NCBI RefSeq assembly: GCF_022213065.1
Contig: NZ_JAKLJA010000003.1
Coordinates: forward strand, 310,001 to 374,000
From: Paraburkholderia tagetis
GTDB lineage: Bacteria; Pseudomonadota; Gammaproteobacteria; Burkholderiales; Burkholderiaceae
Length of the DNA stretch: 64,000 bases
Direction: 5' to 3'
Shown here: positions 1 to 7,204 of the stretch, in pieces
How the letters are laid out: each line of letters starts with the position of its first letter
Position numbering within the stretch: the stretch's first letter is position 1
The notes under the pieces: generated by a model
The model's input: the letters and a program-made list of their open reading frames with translations, nothing else
Told to the model about the DNA's origin: nothing
Database searches by the model: none
Translations under genes and position numbers: made by a program

Positions 1-26
1 TGGTGAAAGCTGGGAGTAGTGTGCAA

Positions 27-61
27 CAAAAAACCCCGCGAGACTATATCTGGCGGGGCTC
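27..61 (-). terminator. Intrinsic terminator in the left chromosomal flank
   Basis: On the minus strand GCGGGG pairs with CCCCGC and is followed by a run of T. It lies just beyond the left 56-bp repeat, which is where the terminator of the original tRNA-Leu gene would be before the element inserted. Inference: it is the displaced tRNA-Leu terminator. Confidence 0.6.
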
Positions 62-94
62 TCTGGTCAAACGTTGTGAACGTTTGGAAGGTAT

Positions 95-150
95 CTGGTG
101 CCTCGGGCCGGAATCGAACCGGCACTCCTTTCGGAACCGGATTTTGAGTC
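95..150. repeat. attL: displaced 3' part of tRNA-Leu
   Basis: These 56 bp are identical to 18842-18897 and in the same orientation. They cover the tRNA-Leu 3' half from the anticodon loop through the CCA end. To the right of 150 the sequence no longer matches a tRNA, so this is the leftover copy and the tRNA at 18843-18927 is the functional one. Confidence 0.93.
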
Positions 151-252
151 GCAGATGCGGAGAAAATGGAAACAGGCAGGATGATTAAAAATCAAATAAA
201 TCAAGAATTTGCTGTTTTCCTCATTTGCCGGTGATTCTCGGTTTCTGCTGCC

Positions 253-272
253 GAGTGTCCCAAGAGTGTCCC
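253..272 (+). other. Putative integrase arm-type sites, left end
   Basis: Two GAGTGTCCC nonamers start 11 bp apart (253-261 and 264-272). The same pair with the same spacing (first copy TGTGTCCC) occurs near the other end at 18761-18779. Paired short repeats inside both ends of a tRNA-integrating element are typical of integrase arm-type sites. The assignment is inferred. Confidence 0.45.
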
Positions 273-381
273 ACGCGCTCCGGCGCACGGTGCAGTGCGG
301 CTGCGGGGCCTTTGCCGCGTCCGAGTTGCACGGGCAATTGCAAGCAGCGATGCGTGCCTGGCGGCAAAGGGGGAGAGGTCT

Positions 382-1548
382 ATGCAGTTTGCAGTACGCA
401 TGTTTTCCTACGGCCGAATGCGTGTGTCATCTCCGGTGGTGTCAAAGGCGCCCAAAGCTCCCCATGCACTTCGCATCAAGCGCGTGGTGGTCAACGTAGC
501 GCAAGGTCAGCGGCTGGCCAGCGTGCTAGGTATACCCGCTTCAGACCGATGCGGAGGAGACATGTCGTTCCCAGAATGGGGGCAATCGTACAACGCACTG
601 CATGTGCCGCTAACGAGCGACTGGCAATGCTCGCTTGTGCCTGCCCGTGACGTGGATGAGCCCACCTCTTGGTGGAGCTTGTCCTACGATGAACGCCAGA
701 AGGCGCGCAAGGAGCGTGAGGAACAGATCGAGCAGGACCGGCTGGACTTTGACCGGTACTTCCGGGTAGGCACCAGTCGCCGCGCTGCGCGTGGCTGTAG
801 TGACTTCAGCGCCTATGTCGCGTTTATCAGCGAACACCTTCGCATCTCGGGCCTGTCTGCGCCGGTCGATGGTGAGGGCGTGACGCGCGTCCTGCGCGAT
901 GCGGTACGCGATGGTGCGCTCATACCCGCTATTAACCGGGCGTGGCGGGGCAGCCGCCGGGTTGGCCGGTCCTATGCGCCGCAAAGCTGGCCGAAGCGGG
1001 CACCCGATCCAAAGCCGACCATCTACGGGGTACGCAATGGCGAGTTCGTCCCGCTCGATGCGAATGGGTACTTTATCGACAGGACGCCCTACGTGCCGGC
1101 TGCTGCGAGGGTTGCCGCGACCGCCAGCAATGTCGCCAGTTCTGGCAGCGGGTTTGACTGGCTCGGTGCGGTCGAGACTGCGGCGGGGGCCGTGCTCGGT
1201 GGCGATGCTCTCTCGGGTGATGATGGCACGCTCGACAATGATTTCGCGAGCGGCGCGAGCGACGATTCAACGCCGTTCGGTGATGCGCAGCCGTTCGAGT
1301 ACAGCGACGATTTGCCGGACGGTGATGCATTCGACGTTGCTAAAACTCCCAATCTGGGTGACCCCGGAACTTGGTACACCAATCCGGGAAGCGGACAAAT
1401 GAGGTTATACGGCGACGGTGGAAAGCCCGTTGTGGATCTGGATTTCGACCACATCCACAATGGCCTGCAACCGCACGCCCACAACTGGAGCAATGGCGTC
1501 CGGGATGGCGGTGACGATGTTGTTCCCTTCAGCCCCTGGAACCCCTAA
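382..1548 (+). CDS. Putative polymorphic toxin with His-rich C-terminal domain
   Basis: A 388-residue protein. An upstream in-frame ATG exists at 295, but the ATG at 382 has a good ribosome binding site (GGGGAGAG). Residues ~90-150 are charged and probably helical. Residues ~190-245 are a basic, Trp/Pro-rich region ending in a YGVRNGEFVPLDANG segment. A Gly/Ala/Ser/Asp-rich linker (~245-330) leads to a short C-terminal domain with YGDGGKPVVDLDFDHIHNG and a PHAHNW motif. A small His-rich C-terminal domain after a low-complexity linker, with a small acidic gene 13 bp downstream, is the layout of polymorphic toxin/immunity loci. The PHxHxW motif suggests a nuclease-like or metal-dependent site. 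No toxin class can be named from the sequence alone, and the N-terminal part has no recognisable secretion signal. Confidence 0.6.
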   Translation: MQFAVRMFSYGRMRVSSPVVSKAPKAPHALRIKRVVVNVAQGQRLASVLGIPASDRCGGDMSFPEWGQSYNALHVPLTSDWQCSLVPARDVDEPTSWWSLSYDERQKARKEREEQIEQDRLDFDRYFRVGTSRRAARGCSDFSAYVAFISEHLRISGLSAPVDGEGVTRVLRDAVRDGALIPAINRAWRGSRRVGRSYAPQSWPKRAPDPKPTIYGVRNGEFVPLDANGYFIDRTPYVPAAARVAATASNVASSGSGFDWLGAVETAAGAVLGGDALSGDDGTLDNDFASGASDDSTPFGDAQPFEYSDDLPDGDAFDVAKTPNLGDPGTWYTNPGSGQMRLYGDGGKPVVDLDFDHIHNGLQPHAHNWSNGVRDGGDDVVPFSPWNP

Positions 1549-1561
1549 CGGAACTTACTAG

Positions 1562-1945
1562 ATGGATGCGATCAAGAATTACGGTTCTTTTCACGATTGG
1601 TATTTGCTGAGTATCTCGGCAGACATGAAAGCCGAGCTTGTGGAACTGTTATTGATGTTCGATGACAGAAAACAGCGCGCTCGTGTGGTTTTCAAAGGGG
1701 CATCGCGCTGCCTGGTAAATGATTTCTTGATTCAGAACATCATTTACGAAGCGAAGATACTCACCGACTTCGACTCTGGCGAATACGAGCGCGCGCTGGA
1801 TTCGCTAGAGAAGTCATACTTTGGAAAAGTGAACCGCGAGCCGAAGCCGATAGCTGTTTTTTCGGCCACACTCGGTGCGGAACTATTGGTCGAATTCGAT
1901 TCGCTCGAAGTAGAACCGATATCGCCTGCAATCGCTACAACCTGA
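1562..1945 (+). CDS. Candidate immunity protein for the adjacent toxin
   Basis: A 127-residue acidic, soluble protein with no signal peptide or membrane segment, starting 13 bp after the toxin stop. It contains GSFHDWYLLSI near the start and a central CLVNDFLIQNIIYEAKIL segment. The size, charge and position match immunity genes that follow polymorphic toxins. Its stop codon overlaps the ATG of the next gene, so the three genes are probably translated as one unit. Immunity function is inferred from context; a chaperone is the alternative. Confidence 0.55.
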   Translation: MDAIKNYGSFHDWYLLSISADMKAELVELLLMFDDRKQRARVVFKGASRCLVNDFLIQNIIYEAKILTDFDSGEYERALDSLEKSYFGKVNREPKPIAVFSATLGAELLVEFDSLEVEPISPAIATT

Positions 1946-2160
1946 TGACTGCAAGTCGAAAGAAGATGCGCCTTGCCGGTGAACTCGGCTGCTTCGCGCA
2001 GAAGTACGCCCGAAAGGCACACGCCGGGCACGATCCCAATGACCGGGGATATGACCGTAGGGTCGAGAGCGCCATGCGACGACTGCGACCGGAGGAACTG
2101 TCCGCGCTGCTTTCGGGCGAATACGGCGATGGCGAGCCAGATCCAGATTCAGCCGACTGA
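1945..2160 (+). CDS. Small conserved hypothetical protein
   Basis: A 71-residue, highly charged protein. Its ATG overlaps the stop of the immunity candidate (TGATG), so translation is probably coupled. The middle segment has the pattern GxFAQKYxRKAxxGxDPNDRxYDR and the end is acidic. I recognise the pattern from small proteins in Burkholderia mobile elements but know of no function. A terminator-like hairpin follows directly, so it is the last gene of this rightward unit. Confidence 0.55.
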   Translation: MTASRKKMRLAGELGCFAQKYARKAHAGHDPNDRGYDRRVESAMRRLRPEELSALLSGEYGDGEPDPDSAD

Positions 2161-2163
2161 AAC

Positions 2164-2236
2164 AAAAAAGCCGACCCTCGCGGCCCTAGCCGAAAACTGT
2201 CCAACTTTGCGGGGTCAGTTCACGAGTCGGCTTTTT
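2164..2236 (+). terminator. Terminator-like inverted repeat after the toxin unit
   Basis: AAAAAGCCGAC (2165-2175) pairs with GTCGGCTTTTT (2226-2236) across a 50-nt loop that may fold further. The A-tract and T-tract flank the stem, so it could work in both directions. It ends the 382-2160 gene group. Confidence 0.5.
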
Positions 2237-2803
2237 GTGCCCGTCTTTCCGGGCTGTCAGTTCGTTACGCTGCTGTGCGCGGGTATTACCGGCCCCCGCG
2301 CGGGCGAATTGTCAACGGTCGCCCGGTGGGCGTCGCGGGGCGGATCATATCGCGCGCTGGCCGGGTGCGTCGGGGTTTCCGGGGCTGGCGGTTATTTCCG
2401 TCCACCGCTCTTTTTATTGACGGCCCCCCTGCAAGAGACGCTGTTGAGCCGGATGCGTTTCAAACTAACAACGCACGAAATGTCTGCCCAGCAAGGCTTT
2501 CGGCTTGCAGGCGTGACGGCGCAACGTGCTGGCCAGTTGCCGGCGTGCAAGGGTTTCTTCCGTCAGTACCCACGTTTCCGTATGCAGGCCGTGCCCGGAA
2601 GGCCTGCCCTGTCGGCACTCCCTGCGTTTCTTTCCTTCATCGCCCTTTTTTTATAGAGGAAAAAAACTCCCCGCGCCCTGCCGTTTTTTCCGTCGCCGCG
2701 CCTTTTTATAGACGGTAAAAACCCCCCGGATTCCGTGCGTACTGTGCTGCGTACCACGGCGGTGTGAACCACTGTCTCAGCCTTGTCCGGTAAGGGTTTC
2801 GCC
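2237..2803 (+). other. Gene-poor stretch with three degenerate T/A-tract repeats
   Basis: No gene is convincing here. Three related blocks occur at about 2406-2423, 2641-2674 and 2696-2728, each with a CGCC/CGCT start, a T-run, ATAGA/ATTGA, then an A-run and C-run in the last two. Two forward frames are open; one (2275-2718) gives a Cys/Arg-rich product with PFFIEEKNSPRP, and another gives PFFYRGKK. These are reminiscent of the small Ash/Icd-like proteins of P4-type elements, but the similarity is weak and may come from the repeats. No start or codon pattern decides between frames. Confidence 0.25.
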
Positions 2804-2992
2804 ATGATGAGTACGCAGTTCGCGCCCGCCGTGAGCCGCCTTGCGCCGATGGTTTTTTCCGTGATCGAAACGCGTACCACTGCCGTGGATTTGCTGAGTT
2901 TTTTTCGTCGCAGGTGCGTTTCAGTCGGCCGCGAACGACGTTTCAGGGCGGTTATTCGGCCTTCGAACCTAACTTTCCTGAACCTCTCATAG
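2804..2992 (+). CDS. Small hypothetical protein
   Basis: A possible 62-residue protein with AAGGG 8 bp upstream of a double ATG. Its stop overlaps the 3' end of the convergent gene at 2987-3337 by a few bases. It is basic, with a hydrophobic segment near the start (SRLAPMVFSVIE) and an RPSNLTFLNLS tail. No family is recognised. Confidence is low because it is short and isolated on this strand. Confidence 0.3.
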   Translation: MMSTQFAPAVSRLAPMVFSVIETRTTAVDLLSFFRRRCVSVGRERRFRAVIRPSNLTFLNLS

Positions 2993-3337
2993 GCTTTGCT
3001 TCCGCTTTGACGCGTGGCCATTGAGGGCTGCGCGCGCCTTGCCCTCGGTAGTGCGCGGGCCGGTGGAGAGCCCGCCGTGCAGTTTGCACCGCCCGTTCGC
3101 GTACAGGTCGAGCCGGCGGCACGGCGTTCCCGCACGCGTGCGCGCGTCGCACGTCAGGCCGCGCAGATCGTCAGGGAAGGGCGGGTAATCGGGCAGCGCG
3201 GGTGCCGGTATCGGGCCGTCGCAGCCACCACGCCGCCAGCGCTCGAAGGCTGCTGCCTCAATCGCCTCGCGCTCGGCGCGCACACGGTCACACTCCGCAT
3301 TGTGAGCATTCAGCCGTCGCCGCTCGTCGCCGTTCAT
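2987..3337 (-). CDS. HGGxSTG-motif phage-type protein
   Basis: A 116-residue protein that starts in an ATGA overlap with the stop of the upstream gene, so I chose the ATG at 3337 over one at 3355. The N-terminal half is charged and helical. The C-terminal half holds CDARTRAGTPCRR...NGRCKLHGGLSTGPRT, a Cys/His arrangement seen in a widespread family of small phage and mobile-element proteins of unknown function, possibly a small zinc-binding fold. It is the last gene of the long leftward series. Confidence 0.7.
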   Translation of the reverse strand: MNGDERRRLNAHNAECDRVRAEREAIEAAAFERWRRGGCDGPIPAPALPDYPPFPDDLRGLTCDARTRAGTPCRRLDLYANGRCKLHGGLSTGPRTTEGKARAALNGHASKRKQSL

Positions 3338-3531
3338 GATTGGCCCGCCAGCCATGCGGCCAGTGCGCGCTCCTCCTCGGGTAGCCCATTGAAGAGGGGG
3401 GCGGGCTCGAACGCCAGCGGCGAGCCACCAAAGGGCAGCGCGGCGATCAGCCCTGCCTTGATTGCCTTGCGCACGGCACCGTCCGAGCAGCCGTCACGGC
3501 GAGCGAATTCGCAAATCGAGATTCCGGCCAT
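3334..3531 (-). CDS. Small helix-turn-helix-like protein
   Basis: A 65-residue protein. The N-terminal ISICEFARRDGCSDGAVRKAIKAGLI resembles the helix-turn-helix of small phage DNA-binding proteins. It lies 2 bp after the stop of the gene at 3536-4198 and overlaps the next start by 4 bp (ATGA), so it belongs to the same operon. A role as a small regulator or packaging-type DNA binder is possible; no target is known. Confidence 0.6.
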   Translation of the reverse strand: MAGISICEFARRDGCSDGAVRKAIKAGLIAALPFGGSPLAFEPAPLFNGLPEEERALAAWLAGQS

Positions 3532-3535
3532 CGTT

Positions 3536-4198
3536 TCACGCCTGTCCAGCTCGGGCCGCGTCAGTGGCGTTCGCGTCGATCAGGCCGGCCATCGCGAGCC
3601 TGCGCCCGATAGCGTTCCATGCCGCCTGGGTCGCTCCGGGCTCGCCGGCTTTTGTGTCGCCGTCGAGCCATCGCCGGATCGCGGTGTTGTTCCGGCTGAT
3701 GGTGTGCACGGGCACATCGCAATGCGCCGCGATATCGGCGAGGCTTCCGCCGGCGCCGAACAGCTTCTCGATGATGGCCCGCCTTGCTTGGCGATGGGTG
3801 AGACCCGACGCGTAGGCGGCCGCGGCGTCGGTCAGCCATTCAACGGCTGCGCACCGTTCCGGATTGGGTGTCGTGCCGAGACAGCATGGTGCTCCACAGG
3901 TGCAGGGCAGCGAATGAGGCGCGGCACGCGCGACCAGCACCGCGAGGTGCGACTCGGGCAGCGTTTCCATGTGCCGCCGTATCGCGCCGGCCTGCGCTGC
4001 GCCGTCCATGCCAACGAGTCCCATGCCGCGTCCGATCGGCGTATCGTCCACGCATTTCGCAAGCGGCGTCGTGCCGTACTGCTGCGATGAATAGCAGAGC
4101 GCGAAGCGTACCGCATCGAATGCGTCGCGAAAGCGCGGCTCCGAGTTGGCAACAGGGGGGCGCGTGCTGGCGGCGTGCTGCGTAATGGTGGCGTCCAT
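3536..4198 (-). CDS. Putative DNA-binding regulator, phage type
   Basis: A 220-residue protein with GGAG 5 bp before the ATG. The start is disordered. Residues ~22-50 read RFRDAFDAVRFALCYSSQQY, followed by a central cysteine cluster (CTCGAPCC) that could bind a metal. Residues ~130-185 look like a helix-turn-helix unit (GLTHRQARRAIIEKLFGAGG, then DIAAHCDVPVHTISRNN). The position after the tail genes and the fold hint at a late-gene activator or antiterminator-like protein, but I cannot name a family. Confidence 0.5.
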   Translation of the reverse strand: MDATITQHAASTRPPVANSEPRFRDAFDAVRFALCYSSQQYGTTPLAKCVDDTPIGRGMGLVGMDGAAQAGAIRRHMETLPESHLAVLVARAAPHSLPCTCGAPCCLGTTPNPERCAAVEWLTDAAAAYASGLTHRQARRAIIEKLFGAGGSLADIAAHCDVPVHTISRNNTAIRRWLDGDTKAGEPGATQAAWNAIGRRLAMAGLIDANATDAARAGQA

Positions 4199-4245
4199 AG
4201 GGCTCCGCTCAACGTAAAATGATGGGCGCTATTGGTTGTTTGCTC

Positions 4246-4275
4246 GGCCGCCCTTCGTGGGGCGGCCTTTTTGTT
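4246..4275 (+). terminator. Strong hairpin terminator facing the leftward operon
   Basis: GGCCGCCC pairs with GGGCGGCC around a TTCG-type loop and is followed by TTTTT on the plus strand. It lies between two minus-strand genes, so it points against the operon. It could end an antisense transcript or act weakly on the leftward transcript. Confidence 0.6.
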
Positions 4276-4282
4276 TGCGCGG

Positions 4283-5032
4283 TTACAGCGGCGGGCTCGT
4301 CGTGCCGCCCTGCGAATCGCGGTGATCGTGGTCGTGCAGACTCGTTCCCGCAGCAATCACGTCGCGATCAGCGGTCAGAGTGCCCGCAATATGTGCGTCA
4401 CCGCCATGCGCCCCGTCGCCCTGTGTCAGTGCACCGTCGAGCGCGATCGCGGGCGCGCTGTTCGTGATCTGCGAGCCAGCCGTGATGCCGATCTCGTTGT
4501 CGGCCTGCAAGATGATCGTGGGCGCGGCCATGCGAATACGTGCCGGCGACACGATGTCGATGCCGTCTGCGGCAAGCACGACATACTGGCGTGGCGGGTC
4601 CGAGAGTACCGAGAACGTGTACACGGAGTCCGACATATCGAACTTGCGCAGGCTGCCGGGAGCTGACGCTTCGCGGTTCGAGCGTGCGGCCGAACTGTCA
4701 CGGTCACACACCGCCACGAGCCCGATATCGCCCACCTGCGGATCGAGGATGACGGCATTCGCGCCGCCCTGCACGCGAAGATAGGGGATGCCGTGAATCG
4801 TACCGTGGGCGATGACGTTACCCGCGTTGTCGAGCTGTCCAACGATCGGCTGGACATCGACGGTGCCGATACTGGCAACCGTGCCCGCGTTGCTGACCGC
4901 CACCACCTTGGCCAGATACGTTGTGCGCAAGCGCGTGAGGAGCTGCGCGACCACGCGCCGCTGCCGCTCGTATTCGCCGGCGACTGCGCCGGGTGTGATG
5001 CCGCTTGCAGCGGCGTTGCCTGAAGTTGCCAT
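4283..5032 (-). CDS. Gp138-type membrane-piercing spike protein
   Basis: A 249-residue protein. After a helical start (~1-45) comes an OB-fold-like region (~40-130) with VGQLDN, PYLRVQGG and LDPQVGDIGLVAVCDRD, the signature of Gp138-family and gpV/gp45 spikes. Residues ~130-225 are short beta repeats (SPARIRMAAPTIILQADNE, GSQITNSAP) as in a triple-stranded beta helix. The C-terminal HDHDH near residues 233-237 matches the HxH iron-binding motif at the tip of contractile-tail spikes. It lies 84 bp after the tape measure. Its role would be to pierce the target outer membrane from the centre of a baseplate. Confidence 0.88.
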   Translation of the reverse strand: MATSGNAAASGITPGAVAGEYERQRRVVAQLLTRLRTTYLAKVVAVSNAGTVASIGTVDVQPIVGQLDNAGNVIAHGTIHGIPYLRVQGGANAVILDPQVGDIGLVAVCDRDSSAARSNREASAPGSLRKFDMSDSVYTFSVLSDPPRQYVVLAADGIDIVSPARIRMAAPTIILQADNEIGITAGSQITNSAPAIALDGALTQGDGAHGGDAHIAGTLTADRDVIAAGTSLHDHDHRDSQGGTTSPPL

Positions 5033-5116
5033 GCGTGAACCTCTGAATGGTTGCCCGCCAGCCTCTGCTGGCGGGGATGCGTGCGCCGGAGCGATAGAGA
5101 TCGGAGCGTTGCCGGA

Positions 5117-7153
5117 TCAACTCACGCCGTAGGAAGCGCCAAGCACCAGCCCATTACGGTTGATCGCGTCTTTCATGTCGGCGGCGACCTTCTTGCCGTC
5201 GCTTGTGTCGGGCGAGACGACTGTGATCTGGCCTATGTGTGTTTCAGAACTGTTGTTGTTCGTCGTGGTCGAGGTTGACGATTGGGCTCGGGTGGCTGCC
5301 TCGATCATCGAGGCCATCGAGGGTATCCCGCGCCCCCCAATGCGCCCCATGATTGACGGCGCGTAGGCAAGCGTTTCGGCGGGCGCGCGCGCCATGCCTT
5401 TGCGGTCCAGGTTGCCCTCGCCCCAGTTGTACGCGGACAGTGCCATCGAGAGATCGCCACGGTAGTGCTTCATCAGGCCTGCCATCTTGCGTGCAGCAGC
5501 TTTCGAGGATTGAGCGGGGTCCATCGGGTCAATCCCATATTCGCGCGCGGTGGCGGGCATGAACTGGAACAGACCGGCGGCACCAGCGCGAGAAACGGCC
5601 TTCGCGTTGCCCGCAGACTCCTGTTGGGCGAGAGACGAAAGAAGTCCGGCAGGTAGGCCGTATTGCTTCTCCAGCCCTGCGAAGTCCAACTTCGTGGACC
5701 ATTCCCGTACTCGGCCGTTGATGCCATGAGGTGCTTCCGCATGTGACTCGGCAGCGTCTGCATTCGTCGATAGTGCGTTCGCGAATTCCTTTGCGACATC
5801 GAGCAGCACTTTTGTCGATTCGCGTTGCGCCCTGGTCGAATCATCCATTGCCTTGCTGGCAACGCGTTGGGACCTGGCCGCGTCGTTGAGCTCGTGTGCG
5901 GCGGCGAGTCGGCGTTGGGCGTCCGCCGATAGCTTTGCGCCGCCACCAGTTTTTACGCTGTCGAGTTCGTCCTGTCGGTAGCCCCCAGTGTCTTTCAATG
6001 CAAGGCGATGGGTACCTGTCAGAAAATCGTTCAGCGACCAACGATCGCCACCAGATACCTTTCGGACGTACTCGTCGTAGTACGGGCGCATGAAGCTGCC
6101 CAGCGTCCAGCCGCCAGTGCCGGCCGCGACTACTGGCGCTGCCGAGCCGCCCACGCGCGCCGCCGCTCCCGCGCCTCCGAATAGCGCGCGAGCCGCGCCA
6201 GCGATTGCGGCGCTTCCCGCTGCTGCGGTGGCTACCGATCCACCGATGCCGATTGCAGCCGCCGCTTGCGGATTGGCTGCGGACCATGTGCCGAAGCGGT
6301 CGAGCAGGGTGTTCACCTGCTCGAGCGCGGGCTCAATATCGGAGGCGAGCGTCACGCCAATCTCGCTCAGCGTGTTGTGGAACTGGCGCCAGGTTTGCTC
6401 TGCCTTCGCAGCTTTCGCAGCGTTCTCGTCAGTCACCTGAGAGAGTTGGTATTCCTCGTTGTAGAGCGCTTGCACACCGTCCGCCCCTTGCTGCAACAGG
6501 CGAATCATTGAGTCGTCGATGCCGAGGCGGCGCAGGTTCGTGGATGAGTTAAGCGGGCTCAAACCCTGCTGAGACTTCGCGATCTGCTGCATGACCGCAT
6601 TCACGTCACCGGCCTTTACCATGTCCGGGTTCACTTGGAACTGCTGATGAAGGGTGGCAACGAATTGGCGATCCTCCAGCTCAAGGCGATTCTGCTCGTA
6701 GTCGGCCTTGAACTTCTTCACCCTCGCGGCGAACTTGTCGAAGTCGCCGTCCGTGCCGCCAAACTTTTGCACTGCGAGGTGCCACGCGTCGAGTTCGCGC
6801 GCACCCATGCCGAGGTTCTTTGACGCGTAGCTGAGTTGCGTCAGACCGCCTACGGTTTTCGTGATGAAGGCGCCGAGACCCGTTGAGGTCAGCACGCCAG
6901 TTGCCATCCCGATCAGTTCGAGGCGCGCCTTGCCGTAGCCCTCGGCGAGTTGTTTCGCGGCGTCCTCGGCCTTCTTCATCTGCGCGATCTGTTCGGCGGA
7001 GGCCTTCTTTGTCGATTCGGTGACTTTCTTGTTCGCCACCTCCTGCGAGGTCGCGAGCTGCTTTCCGGCCTTCTCGGCCTCCTTTGCGCCTTGCTTATAG
7101 CCGTTCGGGTCTAGGCCGAGCAGCACAACCAGGCTGTCAATGATTGTCGCCAT
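5117..7153 (-). CDS. Short tail tape-measure protein with lytic transglycosylase domain
   Basis: A 678-residue protein. Residues ~1-80 are an Ala/Lys-rich coiled coil (tape-measure type), followed by helical regions and a Gly/Ala-rich hydrophobic stretch (~290-350). The C-terminal SLT domain starts near 493 and ends near 610, with the catalytic Glu near 512 in LAQQESAG, then GAAGLFQFMPATA and SAYNWGEGNL. Such domains cut peptidoglycan so that DNA or cargo can cross the cell wall. Most tape measures of long-tailed phages are longer, so the tail would be short. It sits between hub and spike genes, matching a role in the central tail axis. Confidence 0.85.
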   Translation of the reverse strand: MATIIDSLVVLLGLDPNGYKQGAKEAEKAGKQLATSQEVANKKVTESTKKASAEQIAQMKKAEDAAKQLAEGYGKARLELIGMATGVLTSTGLGAFITKTVGGLTQLSYASKNLGMGARELDAWHLAVQKFGGTDGDFDKFAARVKKFKADYEQNRLELEDRQFVATLHQQFQVNPDMVKAGDVNAVMQQIAKSQQGLSPLNSSTNLRRLGIDDSMIRLLQQGADGVQALYNEEYQLSQVTDENAAKAAKAEQTWRQFHNTLSEIGVTLASDIEPALEQVNTLLDRFGTWSAANPQAAAAIGIGGSVATAAAGSAAIAGAARALFGGAGAAARVGGSAAPVVAAGTGGWTLGSFMRPYYDEYVRKVSGGDRWSLNDFLTGTHRLALKDTGGYRQDELDSVKTGGGAKLSADAQRRLAAAHELNDAARSQRVASKAMDDSTRAQRESTKVLLDVAKEFANALSTNADAAESHAEAPHGINGRVREWSTKLDFAGLEKQYGLPAGLLSSLAQQESAGNAKAVSRAGAAGLFQFMPATAREYGIDPMDPAQSSKAAARKMAGLMKHYRGDLSMALSAYNWGEGNLDRKGMARAPAETLAYAPSIMGRIGGRGIPSMASMIEAATRAQSSTSTTTNNNSSETHIGQITVVSPDTSDGKKVAADMKDAINRNGLVLGASYGVS

Positions 7154-7204
7154 TTTGTAGTCCTCTGTAAGAGTGGGGCGCGTATGCGGAGAGGGCGGTG
7201 CGGA

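Noticed and set aside
3014..4090. A 358-codon open frame on the plus strand
   Set aside because: It is antisense to three overlapping minus-strand genes with good starts and family features.
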